Shown here: piece after piece, positions 5,816 through 11,910 of the stretch
Position numbering within the stretch: position 1 is the first letter of the stretch
Layout of the letters: each line of letters starts with the position of its first letter
Source: an uncultured Acidimicrobiaceae bacterium
GTDB lineage: Bacteria; Actinomycetota; Acidimicrobiia; Acidimicrobiales; Microtrichaceae
NCBI GenBank assembly: GCA_937868025.1
Contig: CALMLJ010000272.1
Location: forward strand, 1-11,910
Direction: 5' to 3'
DNA length: 11,910 nucleotides
Made by a program: the position numbers and the translations under genes
Notes under the pieces: model-generated
Database searches by the model: none
What the model was told of the DNA's origin: nothing
What the model saw: the letters and a program-made list of their open reading frames with translations, nothing else

Positions 5816-8192
5816 CCGCTCGCTCACCGACGTGCCGTTGGCCGAACTCCTCGCCGAGGCCGCGGCCCGCCGCGACGCGCACCACGGCAACCGGGTGACC
5901 TACTCGCCCAAGGTGTTCATCCCGCTCACGATGTTGTGCCAGGACAAGTGCGGGTACTGCACGTTCGCCCAGCCGCCGGCACGCCTCGATGCGCCGTACC
6001 TCACGCCCGAGCAGGTGCTCGCCATCGCTGCGGCCGGCGCCGAGGTCGGGTGCCACGAGGCGCTGTTCACCCTCGGTGAACGCCCGGAGCTCCGGTATCC
6101 CGTCGCCGCCGAGTGGCTCGCCGAGCACGGATACGCGTCGACCGTCGACTACCTCGCGGCGATGTGCGCGCTGGTCCGCGACGAGACCGGGCTGCTCCCC
6201 CACGCCAACGCCGGCGCGCTCACCCGCGACGAGCTGGCGCAGCTTCGCGAGGTGTCGGCCAGCCAGGGCATGATGCTCGAGTCGCTGAACCCGAACCTCG
6301 ATGCCCATCGTGGGTCGCCCGACAAGACGCCCGAACGTCGGTTGGCGACGCTCGAATGGGCGGGCGAGCTCCAGATCCCGTTCACGACGGGGATCCTCGT
6401 CGGCATCGGCGAGTCCCGCTCCGACCGGGTCGACGCGCTGGAGGCCATCGCCGAGTCGCATCGCCGCCACGGCCACGTGCAGGAGGTCATCGTCCAGAAC
6501 TTCCTCCCCAAGCCCGGCACCTCGATGCACGCAGCCCGTCCGTGCCCGACCGACGACTACCTCGACGCCATCGCCCTGGCCCGGCTCATCCTCCCCGCCG
6601 ACGTCCACCTGCAGGTCCCACCGAACCTCACCGATGACTTCGGCTCGCTCCTCGGCGCCGGCATCGACGACTGGGGTGGCGTGTCGCCGGTGACCGCCGA
6701 CCACGTGAACCCCGAACGGCCCTGGCCGGCGATCGACCGACTCCGCGCCGTGACCGAAGCGGCCGGCCACACCCTGGCGCCGCGCCTCACGATCTACCCC
6801 GAGTTCGCCGCCGCCCCGGAGCGTTGGCTCGCCGGGCCCATGCGGTTCCCGGTGCTCGACCGCTCCGACGCCGAGTCACTGGCCCGCGACCGCGACACCC
6901 TCGACGAGCACCCCGGTGCCACCGTCTGGTACTCGGGCGCCGACACCGATCCGCCCGTCGTCATCGAGACGTCCTCGGTCACCATCCACGGCGCGCTCGC
7001 CAACATCGGCATCGTCCGGTCCGAGGGTCCGGCACTCACCGGCGCCGTCGCCGCGGTGCTCGACGGCGTCCGTGCCGGCGAGCAGGTCGGCGAGGACGAG
7101 ATCACCACCCTGTTCTCGGCCCGCGGCCCCGAGGTGCTCGCCGTGGCCGCGTTGGCTGACGAGCTCCGCCGGCAGGTGGTCGGCGACGACGTCACCTGGG
7201 TGTCGAACCGCAACATCAACTACACGAACGTGTGCACGTTCAAGTGCAAGTTCTGCGGATTCTCGAAGGGTCCGCTCTCCCTCAACCTCCGCGGCAAGCC
7301 GTACCTCCTGACCCTCGAGGAGATCGCCGGTCGCGTCAGCGAAGCGTGGGACATGGGCGCGACCGAAGTGTGCCTGCAGGGAGGCATCCACCCCGACTTC
7401 GACGGCGAGTACTACCTCGACGTCACCCGCGCCGTGAAGGAGGCGGCGCCCGACATCCACGTGCACGGATTCACCGCGCTCGAGGTCACCGAGGGCGCGA
7501 AGCGCAACGGCGAGCCGCTCGCCGACTACCTGCGCCGCATGATGGACGCCGGTCTCCGCACGCTCCCCGGCACCGCTGCGGAGATCCTCGACGACGAGAT
7601 CCGCAAGATCCTGTGCTCCGACAAGATCGACACCCAAGAGTGGCTCGACGCCCATCGCACCGCCCACCAGGTCGGCCTCCGCTCCAACGTGACGATCATG
7701 TTCGGGTCGATCGAGTCGCCGCGGAGCTGGGCGCGCCACATCGTCGCCACCCGTGACCTCCAGGCCGAGACCGGCGGGTTCACCGAGTTCGTGCCGTTGC
7801 CGTTCGTGCACATGGCGTCGCCGATCTACCTCCAGAAGCGGTCGCGGCGGGGGCCGACGTTCCGAGAGTCGATCCTGATGCACGCCGTCGGGCGCATCGC
7901 CTACCACGGCTCCATCGACAACATCCAGGCGTCGTGGGTGAAGCTCGGACTCGGCGGGGTGCGGCAGCTGCTGGCCGCCGGCGTCAACGATCTGGGCGGC
8001 ACCCTCATCAATGAGAACATCAGCCGTGCCGCCGGAGCGGAGCACGGCCAGATGTTGACCGAGGCCGACTTCGCGGCGCTCGTCGAGCCGATGGGTCGGA
8101 CGCTGGTCCAGCGCACGACGCTGTACGGCCGGCCCGAGCCTCGCGACCTGCCGCCGCAGAAGGCTCGGATCCCCGTGGCGGTCACCTCGTGA
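5802..8192 (+). CDS. fbiC: FO synthase, fused CofG-CofH (FbiC)
   Basis: This enzyme makes the deazaflavin FO (7,8-didemethyl-8-hydroxy-5-deazariboflavin), the chromophore of coenzyme F420, from tyrosine and 5-amino-6-ribitylaminouracil. The 796-aa protein contains two radical-SAM domains. The CofG half (about residues 30-370) has the cluster motif C46-x3-C50-x2-C53. The CofH half (about 420-790) begins with N-I-N-Y-T-N-V and has C478-x3-C482-x2-C485. Both [4Fe-4S] motifs are intact. The single-chain form is typical of actinobacteria; archaea and cyanobacteria use separate proteins. The ATG at 5802 is preceded by GGGAG (5791-5795) and lies inside the end of the HxlR gene. The stop overlaps the GTG of the next gene by 4 bp. 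No other F420 gene (fbiA, fbiB, fbiD) is in the window. Confidence 0.97.
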   Translation: MSTTDRSLTDVPLAELLAEAAARRDAHHGNRVTYSPKVFIPLTMLCQDKCGYCTFAQPPARLDAPYLTPEQVLAIAAAGAEVGCHEALFTLGERPELRYPVAAEWLAEHGYASTVDYLAAMCALVRDETGLLPHANAGALTRDELAQLREVSASQGMMLESLNPNLDAHRGSPDKTPERRLATLEWAGELQIPFTTGILVGIGESRSDRVDALEAIAESHRRHGHVQEVIVQNFLPKPGTSMHAARPCPTDDYLDAIALARLILPADVHLQVPPNLTDDFGSLLGAGIDDWGGVSPVTADHVNPERPWPAIDRLRAVTEAAGHTLAPRLTIYPEFAAAPERWLAGPMRFPVLDRSDAESLARDRDTLDEHPGATVWYSGADTDPPVVIETSSVTIHGALANIGIVRSEGPALTGAVAAVLDGVRAGEQVGEDEITTLFSARGPEVLAVAALADELRRQVVGDDVTWVSNRNINYTNVCTFKCKFCGFSKGPLSLNLRGKPYLLTLEEIAGRVSEAWDMGATEVCLQGGIHPDFDGEYYLDVTRAVKEAAPDIHVHGFTALEVTEGAKRNGEPLADYLRRMMDAGLRTLPGTAAEILDDEIRKILCSDKIDTQEWLDAHRTAHQVGLRSNVTIMFGSIESPRSWARHIVATRDLQAETGGFTEFVPLPFVHMASPIYLQKRSRRGPTFRESILMHAVGRIAYHGSIDNIQASWVKLGLGGVRQLLAAGVNDLGGTLINENISRAAGAEHGQMLTEADFAALVEPMGRTLVQRTTLYGRPEPRDLPPQKARIPVAVTS

Positions 8193-9316
8193 CCGGCGAG
8201 CCTCACGGGGCCCGGCCGACCGACAACAGTCCCCGCTCGGCCGATCCGGGCGCTGCTCCGCCCCCTCCCGCCACGGCCCCCCAGCCGTCCCGGGGTCGGA
8301 GCAGCCGCCCACGCACCGGCAACCCAGCGATCGACCAGGCCATCCTCGACCTCATTGCGACCACCGGGGTGTCCGACGACGTCGACGTGATCACCGACCT
8401 GGTCACCACTGCGGTCCGGTTCGGCCTCGACGGCAACGATCGTGGCGAGCTCAAGCTCATCTCGAGCGCCCTCCGGGACCTCCGCCGCGCCGCCAACCAG
8501 TTCCGACCGTACCGGTCCCGTCGGAAGTGCTCGATCTTCGGCTCCGCCCGCACCCCGCAGGGCACGGCCGCCTACACGGCGGCCGAGGAGATGGGCGCGG
8601 CGCTCGCCGCCAACGACTGGATGGTGATCACCGGGGGTGGCCCCGGGATCATGACCGCCGGCGTGGACGGCGCCGGGCGCGACAACTCGTTCGGTGTGAC
8701 CATTCGCCTGCCGTTCGAACCGATGGACGCCGGCGGCATCGTGCCCGACGAGCGCCTGGTCCGGTTTCGTCACTTCTTCAGCCGGAAGCTCACCTTCATG
8801 CGGGAGTCCTCGGCGTACGTGGTGTTCCCGGGCGGCTTCGGCACCCTCGACGAGACGTTCGAACTGCTGACGCTCATCCAGACCGGCAAGGAACCGCCCG
8901 TCCCCGTGGTGCTGTTCGAGCCCGAGGGCGACACGTACTGGAAGCTGTGGAAGGAGTTCGTCAACGACGAACTCCTCGTCGCCGGCCTCGTCTCCCCCGT
9001 CGACTTGGATCTGGTGCGCATCACGTCGTCGGTCACCGAAGCCATGGAGTACATCGACGGCTTCTACCGGGTCTTCCATTCCATGCGCTACGTGGACGGT
9101 CGGCTCGTGCTGCGCCTCGAGAGCGACGTGAGCGACGCGACGCTGCAGCGGCTGAACGCCGAGTTCTCCGACGTGCTCGTGGAGGGCGAGATCGAGCGCA
9201 CGACGGCGTTGCCGCCCGAGGTCGAGGACGACGACGAGGTCTGGCGCCCGCGCCTCGTGCTCGCGTTCGACAACTGGCACTTCGGCCGCCTCCACCAGCT
9301 CGTCCGCGCCCTCTGA
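8189..9316 (+). CDS. LOG-family protein, putative nucleotide 5'-monophosphate phosphoribohydrolase
   Basis: The 375-aa product contains a Rossmann-like LOG/lysine-decarboxylase-like domain at about residues 115-300. Diagnostic motifs are G149-G-G-P-G-I-M155, R199-K200, and P214-G-G-F-G-T-L-D-E222, the PGGxGTxxE site with the catalytic glutamate. Characterised LOG proteins cleave the N-glycosidic bond of nucleoside monophosphates, for example to release cytokinin bases. The true substrate here is unknown, and annotation as lysine decarboxylase would be wrong. A helical N-terminal extension of about 110 residues, starting Pro-rich, and a C-terminal extension of about 75 residues make it longer than plain LOG proteins of about 190-280 aa. 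The GTG start overlaps the fbiC stop as GTGA, a standard coupling arrangement, so its level should follow FO synthase. A role in clearing or recycling ribityl or nucleotide by-products is conceivable but unproven. Confidence 0.9.
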   Translation: MTGEPHGARPTDNSPRSADPGAAPPPPATAPQPSRGRSSRPRTGNPAIDQAILDLIATTGVSDDVDVITDLVTTAVRFGLDGNDRGELKLISSALRDLRRAANQFRPYRSRRKCSIFGSARTPQGTAAYTAAEEMGAALAANDWMVITGGGPGIMTAGVDGAGRDNSFGVTIRLPFEPMDAGGIVPDERLVRFRHFFSRKLTFMRESSAYVVFPGGFGTLDETFELLTLIQTGKEPPVPVVLFEPEGDTYWKLWKEFVNDELLVAGLVSPVDLDLVRITSSVTEAMEYIDGFYRVFHSMRYVDGRLVLRLESDVSDATLQRLNAEFSDVLVEGEIERTTALPPEVEDDDEVWRPRLVLAFDNWHFGRLHQLVRAL

Positions 9317-9341
9317 CCCCCACCCGTCCGGAGCGCTGACG

Positions 9342-9406
9342 TGCTCTGGAGCGCCCAGGTGACAGAAACTGTCGCACCAGCGCTCCAGAGCAACTGGGCG
9401 CTCCAG
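9342..9406. terminator. Three-arm alternative hairpin region between convergent genes
   Basis: Arm A (9342-9354) is a perfect 13-bp inverted match to arm B (9380-9392), and the hairpin is capped by GACAG-AAA-CTGTC (9361-9373). A shifted part of arm A (9346-9358) is also a perfect 13-bp inverted match to arm C (9394-9406). A can therefore pair with B or C but not both. It lies between the stop of the LOG gene (9316) and the stop of the 69-aa gene (9456, minus strand), where a bidirectional terminator is expected. There is no T-tract. The duplicated arm is unusual for a simple terminator. Confidence 0.6.
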
Positions 9407-9413
9407 CCGGGTG

Positions 9414-9434
9414 GGTGCGGGGTGCGGGGTGCGG
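9414..9434. repeat. Three tandem copies of GGTGCGG
   Basis: Three perfect head-to-tail 7-bp units lie just beyond the three-arm hairpin, still within the convergent intergenic gap. This is probably a short slippage-prone repeat; no function is evident. Confidence 0.7.
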
Positions 9435-9455
9435 GGGTAAGGGCGGAGGAATCGG

Positions 9456-9665
9456 TCAGTCGTCGAAGCCGGCGCGGCGGTCGGGTTCGGACAGGATATC
9501 CGCCGCTTTGAGCACGGCGCGACGGGCACGGCTCAACCGCTTCTCGTCGATCGGAAGCTGATCGCCTCCGACGTCGATCGAGCGGCGCAACCGTTCCATC
9601 GACAGGTCGGCGAGCTCGTCGGCGATCGTCTCGAGCCGGTCCCGGATGTCGTCGAAGTCGCCCAT
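9456..9665 (-). CDS. Small helical protein of unknown function (69 aa)
   Basis: I cannot name this gene. It encodes a 69-residue, highly charged, almost entirely helical protein: residues 4-30 read as one amphipathic, possibly coiled-coil helix rich in Asp/Glu/Arg/Leu, followed by a short Gly/Pro break and a second basic helix (about 41-60). There is no signal peptide or membrane segment. It looks real because it begins with ATG, has a GC-rich third-position pattern, sits in a non-overlapping slot and is divergent from the next gene with a well-placed -10. No Shine-Dalgarno is visible, and the -10 (TAGACT, 9677 down to 9672) places the transcription start at or next to the ATG, so it is probably leaderless. 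It could be a small structural or regulatory subunit. Confidence 0.7.
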   Translation of the reverse strand: MGDFDDIRDRLETIADELADLSMERLRRSIDVGGDQLPIDEKRLSRARRAVLKAADILSEPDRRAGFDD

Positions 9666-9671
9666 CGGAGC

Positions 9672-9681
9672 AGTCTAGATT
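9672..9681. promoter_or_regulatory. Overlapping divergent -10 elements sharing a TCTAGA palindrome
   Basis: The 26-bp gap between two divergent start codons contains TAGATT on the plus strand (9676-9681) and TAGACT on the minus strand (9677 down to 9672). Both match TAnnnT and overlap almost fully. The minus -10 ends 6 bases before its ATG and the plus -10 ends 10 bases before its ATG, so both transcripts would be leaderless or nearly so. Neither gene has a Shine-Dalgarno sequence. Confidence 0.5.
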
Positions 9682-9691
9682 TGACCCCCAC

Positions 9692-10462
9692 ATGGCAACT
9701 TCCCCGACCGCCCCCGTCACCCACGAGTGGGTCGGCTTCGAGGAGTCCGACGGCACCACGTGGCTGTTCGACGCCACCTTCCTCCTGAGCAGCTGGACGT
9801 GCATCTTCGGCAACGGTTGCCAGGGTGTGCTCACCGCTGACGCGTCCGACCTGGCGCAGGGCTGCTGCAGCTACGGGGCGCACTTCGCCGACAAGGCCGA
9901 CCGCAAGACCGTGACCGACGCCGCCAAGCACCTCACCCCCGAGACCTGGCAGTTCGCGGCGGAGACCAAGGCGGCCGGCGGCCCGATCACCCGCAACGAC
10001 GACGGCGACTGGGTCACCCGCCAGATCGACGACGCGTGCTGCTTCCTCAACCGTCCCGAGTTCGAGGCCGGCCCCGGGTGCGCCCTGCACTCGGTGGCGA
10101 TCGCCCACGGCGAGCGGCCGATGGACTGGAAGCCCGACGTGTGCTGGCAGCTCCCCCTCCGCCTCCTCAGCGAGACCGACCAGAACGGTCACGTGACCAA
10201 CACGCTCCGCGAGTGGAAACGCCGCGATTGGGGCGAGGGCGGCGAGGAGTTCCACTGGTGGTGCACCGACGCGCCGGACGCGTTCGTTGGCCATCGGGCC
10301 GTCTACGAGGAGATGCGCGACGAGATCGTCGAGCTCGTCGGCCAAGAGGCTTACGACTGGTTCGTCGCCTACGCCGAGTCACTCCCGCCGACCACGATTC
10401 GGCCCCATCCGGCGGCGCAGCCGCTCCCGGACCCGGTTCGGCGAGGTCGCCGCAAGTCTTAA
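9692..10462 (+). CDS. Cysteine-rich protein, DUF3109/YkgJ-like putative metal-binding
   Basis: The product is a 256-aa cytosolic protein without signal or membrane segments. Nine cysteines sit in a spaced pattern: C37-x5-C43, C58-C59, C116-C117, C130-x2-H133, C151 and C191. Blocks such as G-C-C-S-Y-G-A, D-A-C-C-F-L-N-R, G-C-A-L-H and the late C-W-Q-L-P-L-R resemble the DUF3109/YkgJ group, thought to bind zinc or an iron-sulfur cluster. The family match is from memory of the pattern and is moderate. No reaction is known. The ATG at 9692 has no Shine-Dalgarno and is probably read from a near-leaderless mRNA. The McrB-like gene starts 32 bp after the TAA stop on the same strand, so the two may form an operon. 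The Pro/Arg-rich C-terminus (from about 231) is probably disordered. Confidence 0.8.
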   Translation: MATSPTAPVTHEWVGFEESDGTTWLFDATFLLSSWTCIFGNGCQGVLTADASDLAQGCCSYGAHFADKADRKTVTDAAKHLTPETWQFAAETKAAGGPITRNDDGDWVTRQIDDACCFLNRPEFEAGPGCALHSVAIAHGERPMDWKPDVCWQLPLRLLSETDQNGHVTNTLREWKRRDWGEGGEEFHWWCTDAPDAFVGHRAVYEEMRDEIVELVGQEAYDWFVAYAESLPPTTIRPHPAAQPLPDPVRRGRRKS

Positions 10463-10494
10463 GCACGCCGCGGTTCGTGCCGACAGTGGAGGGG

Positions 10495-11430
10495 ATGGCT
10501 GCCTTCACGAGTTCGGAACTCCGCAACGCGGTGCTCGACGACGGGCTGCTCCTGCCCGAATTCGTCTGCGACCAGATGGTCGCTGCCATCGACAGCGGCA
10601 AGCACGTGATCCTGACCGGGCCCCCCGGGACCGGCAAGACGACCCTCGCGTACATCACCGCCGAGCTCGGTCGACGGGCGATGATGTGCACGGGGTACCT
10701 GCCCACCACAGCGACGTCGGAGTGGACGACCTACGAGACCATCGGCGGCATGCAGCCGACCCTCGAAGGCCTGATCTACCGTCCCGGCATGTTCGTGGAT
10801 GCCATCGAGTCGGGCCGTTGGCTCGTCATCGACGAAATGAACCGCTCGAACTTCGACCGCGCCTTCGGCCAGCTCTTCACCGTGCTCTCGGGGTCCGCAG
10901 TCGTGCTGCCGTTCAAGCGCGCCGGCCAGAGCCGACGCATCTCGATCGTCCCGTTCGGCGAGGAGGCCCCTGCGGGGACCGATCCGATCCGGGTGCCGGC
11001 GTCGTGGCGGATCATCGCCACCATGAACGCCTTCGACAAGAACCTGCTCTACGACATGTCGTACGCCCTCATGCGACGCTTCGCGTTCATCGAGGTCGGT
11101 ACGCCGACGGACGCGACGTTCGAGACGCTGCTCGACGGACCCGGCGACATCGTGAAGAAGCTGCTCCCACTCCGTCGGTTCGTCGACCTCGGGCCTGCCG
11201 TGTTCATCGACGCCTCGCGGTACGCCGAGCGGCGGCTGCGTGACGACATCAGCCGCTCCCGCGTGCTGTTCGAGGCCTTCTACGCCTATTTCCTGCCCCA
11301 GCTCGACGGCATCGACGAGAGTCGCGGCCCGGCGCTGTTCCGGGCGATCACCGAGCACCTCGACGGCCCGGAGATCGCCGAGGTCCAGCGCTGCATGTCC
11401 GACATCTTGGGTTTCGAACCCGTCGGCTGA
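10495..11430 (+). CDS. Compact McrB-like AAA+ NTPase
   Basis: This is a 311-aa AAA+ motor. Walker A is G42-P-P-G-T-G-K48-T49, and Walker B is L110-V-I-D113-E114-M-N-R-S-N119. A McrB-type signature M177-N-A-F-D181-K182 corresponds to the MNxxDR loop that supports NTP hydrolysis in McrB, and R194-R195-F gives the arginine-finger region. The continuation I-D-E-M-N-R, F-G-Q-L-F-T-V-L and the R-R-F-A-F-I ending are McrB-like, not MoxR-like. Only 41 residues precede Walker A, so the modified-DNA-binding N-terminal domain of classical McrB is absent. The ATG at 10495 follows GGAGGGG closely; in-frame GTGs at 10477 and 10486 are alternatives. The gene is followed after 13 bp by a McrC/DUF2357-like frame, its likely partner. 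Whether it uses GTP or ATP cannot be told. Confidence 0.88.
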   Translation: MAAFTSSELRNAVLDDGLLLPEFVCDQMVAAIDSGKHVILTGPPGTGKTTLAYITAELGRRAMMCTGYLPTTATSEWTTYETIGGMQPTLEGLIYRPGMFVDAIESGRWLVIDEMNRSNFDRAFGQLFTVLSGSAVVLPFKRAGQSRRISIVPFGEEAPAGTDPIRVPASWRIIATMNAFDKNLLYDMSYALMRRFAFIEVGTPTDATFETLLDGPGDIVKKLLPLRRFVDLGPAVFIDASRYAERRLRDDISRSRVLFEAFYAYFLPQLDGIDESRGPALFRAITEHLDGPEIAEVQRCMSDILGFEPVG

Positions 11431-11443
11431 GCGCCGGCCCGTC

Positions 11444-11910
11444 ATGAACCTCCCGGACGAGGCCAGGTCGCCCGACGACGAACCGCCCGCCGATCACCCG
11501 ACGGTGATCCTCTGGAACGGCTTCGATCCCGACATCGGCCACCGCGCCCGCATGCCGATCTTCTGCGGCGTGCCCATGCAGCTCATGGACGACGTCATGT
11601 ACATCGCCACGGCGCGGTCCCGGCCGGCGGCCCGCCTGCTCGCACGGACCCCCGAACTGATGCGCAACCTGTCGCACCGCACGACGGTGAAGACCGAGCG
11701 ATGCGTCGGCCACGTCCGCGGCCCCATCCAGTGGAGCGAGACGATCACCGCGTGGGCCTCGGGTGTGGGGGTGAACGACGTGTTCGTCTGCGGCACGCCG
11801 CGACGCGACTTCGACGTGCCCGAGAACCGCCTGATCGTGTGGTTGCTCAAGCGCTTGGTGTCGGCGGGCCGCCGCACGGCCGGTGATGCCGCGGCCTGGT
11901 TCGACCCCGA
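11444..11910 (+). CDS. McrC/DUF2357-like protein, N-terminal part (cut by the window end)
   Basis: An open frame runs from ATG 11444 to the last base, giving 155 residues with no stop. After a polar, acidic first 20 residues it continues as a folded, non-repetitive protein. Two blocks recall the linker region of McrC and DUF2357 proteins: R92-G-P-I-Q-W97 followed by S-E-T-I, and F123-D-V-P-E-N-R-L130 followed by a hydrophobic helix (I-V-W-L-L-K-R-L). In McrC such a D-x-P-E-N-R-L segment precedes the PD-(D/E)xK nuclease domain, which here would lie beyond the window. The start is 13 bp after the AAA+ stop, with no clear Shine-Dalgarno, suggesting coupling by re-initiation. The family call is moderate and rests mainly on the second block plus context. 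Confidence 0.65.
   Translation, partial: MNLPDEARSPDDEPPADHPTVILWNGFDPDIGHRARMPIFCGVPMQLMDDVMYIATARSRPAARLLARTPELMRNLSHRTTVKTERCVGHVRGPIQWSETITAWASGVGVNDVFVCGTPRRDFDVPENRLIVWLLKRLVSAGRRTAGDAAAWFDP

Noticed and set aside
6876..8312. Minus-strand open frame opposite the CofH half of fbiC
   Set aside because: It is antisense to the radical-SAM domain and shows no recognisable domain; a composition artefact.
8189..9316. Lysine decarboxylase
   Set aside because: The PGGxGTxxE motif defines LOG phosphoribohydrolase-like proteins. The decarboxylase label is a historical misannotation, and no PLP-dependent fold is visible.
10463..10480. Small inverted repeat GCACG-N8-CGTGC between the cysteine-rich gene and the McrB-like gene
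   Set aside because: The arms are only 5 bp and there is no T-tract. It is too weak to call a terminator and could be chance in GC-rich DNA.
10495..11430. MoxR-type chaperone ATPase as the identity of the AAA+ protein
   Set aside because: The MNAFDK loop, IDEMNRSN Walker B and RRFAFI ending match McrB-like proteins better than MoxR. The next gene is not a VWA-domain protein, as expected for MoxR loci.

Overview
The window is a stretch of high-GC, densely coded chromosome. The best fit is an F420-producing actinobacterium, possibly of the Acidimicrobiia (Ilumatobacter-like). The main reasons are the fused two-domain FO synthase FbiC, the actinobacterial-type transaldolase next to transketolase, GC-rich third codon positions and several leaderless-looking starts. 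The class-level placement is inference from gene content. No tRNA, rRNA, CRISPR array, insertion sequence or integrase is visible.

Layout. 2-775: a lipoprotein peptidase of the M15 (D,D-carboxypeptidase/VanY-like) family, followed by a strong two-part hairpin (801-848). 950-4034: a tkt-tal operon for the non-oxidative pentose phosphate pathway. 3976-5109 (minus): a membrane acyltransferase-3 protein whose 3' end overlaps tal tail to tail by 59 bp. 5110-5281: a divergent intergenic region with two copies of one palindromic box just before an HxlR-type regulator. 5282-9316: a tightly overlapping three-gene operon of HxlR regulator, fbiC (FO synthase, first committed step of F420) and a LOG-family nucleotide phosphoribohydrolase-like protein. 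9317-9455: a convergent gap with a hairpin region of three mutually complementary arms and a short tandem repeat. 9456-9665 (minus): a 69-aa protein, divergent from the next gene across a 26-bp gap with overlapping -10 elements. 9692-11910: a cysteine-rich DUF3109/YkgJ-like protein, a compact McrB-like AAA+ NTPase, and the start of a McrC/DUF2357-like partner cut by the window edge.

How they work together. Tkt and Tal interconvert sugar phosphates and would be co-translated. The HxlR protein probably binds the two upstream boxes and so regulates itself together with FO synthesis and the LOG protein; the gene overlaps suggest translational coupling. The right-hand end looks like a minimal McrBC-type module. 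It lacks the N-terminal modified-DNA-binding domain of classical McrB and has a putative metal-binding protein immediately upstream. The most novel parts are the apparent HxlR control of F420 biosynthesis with a coupled LOG enzyme, and this right-hand module.
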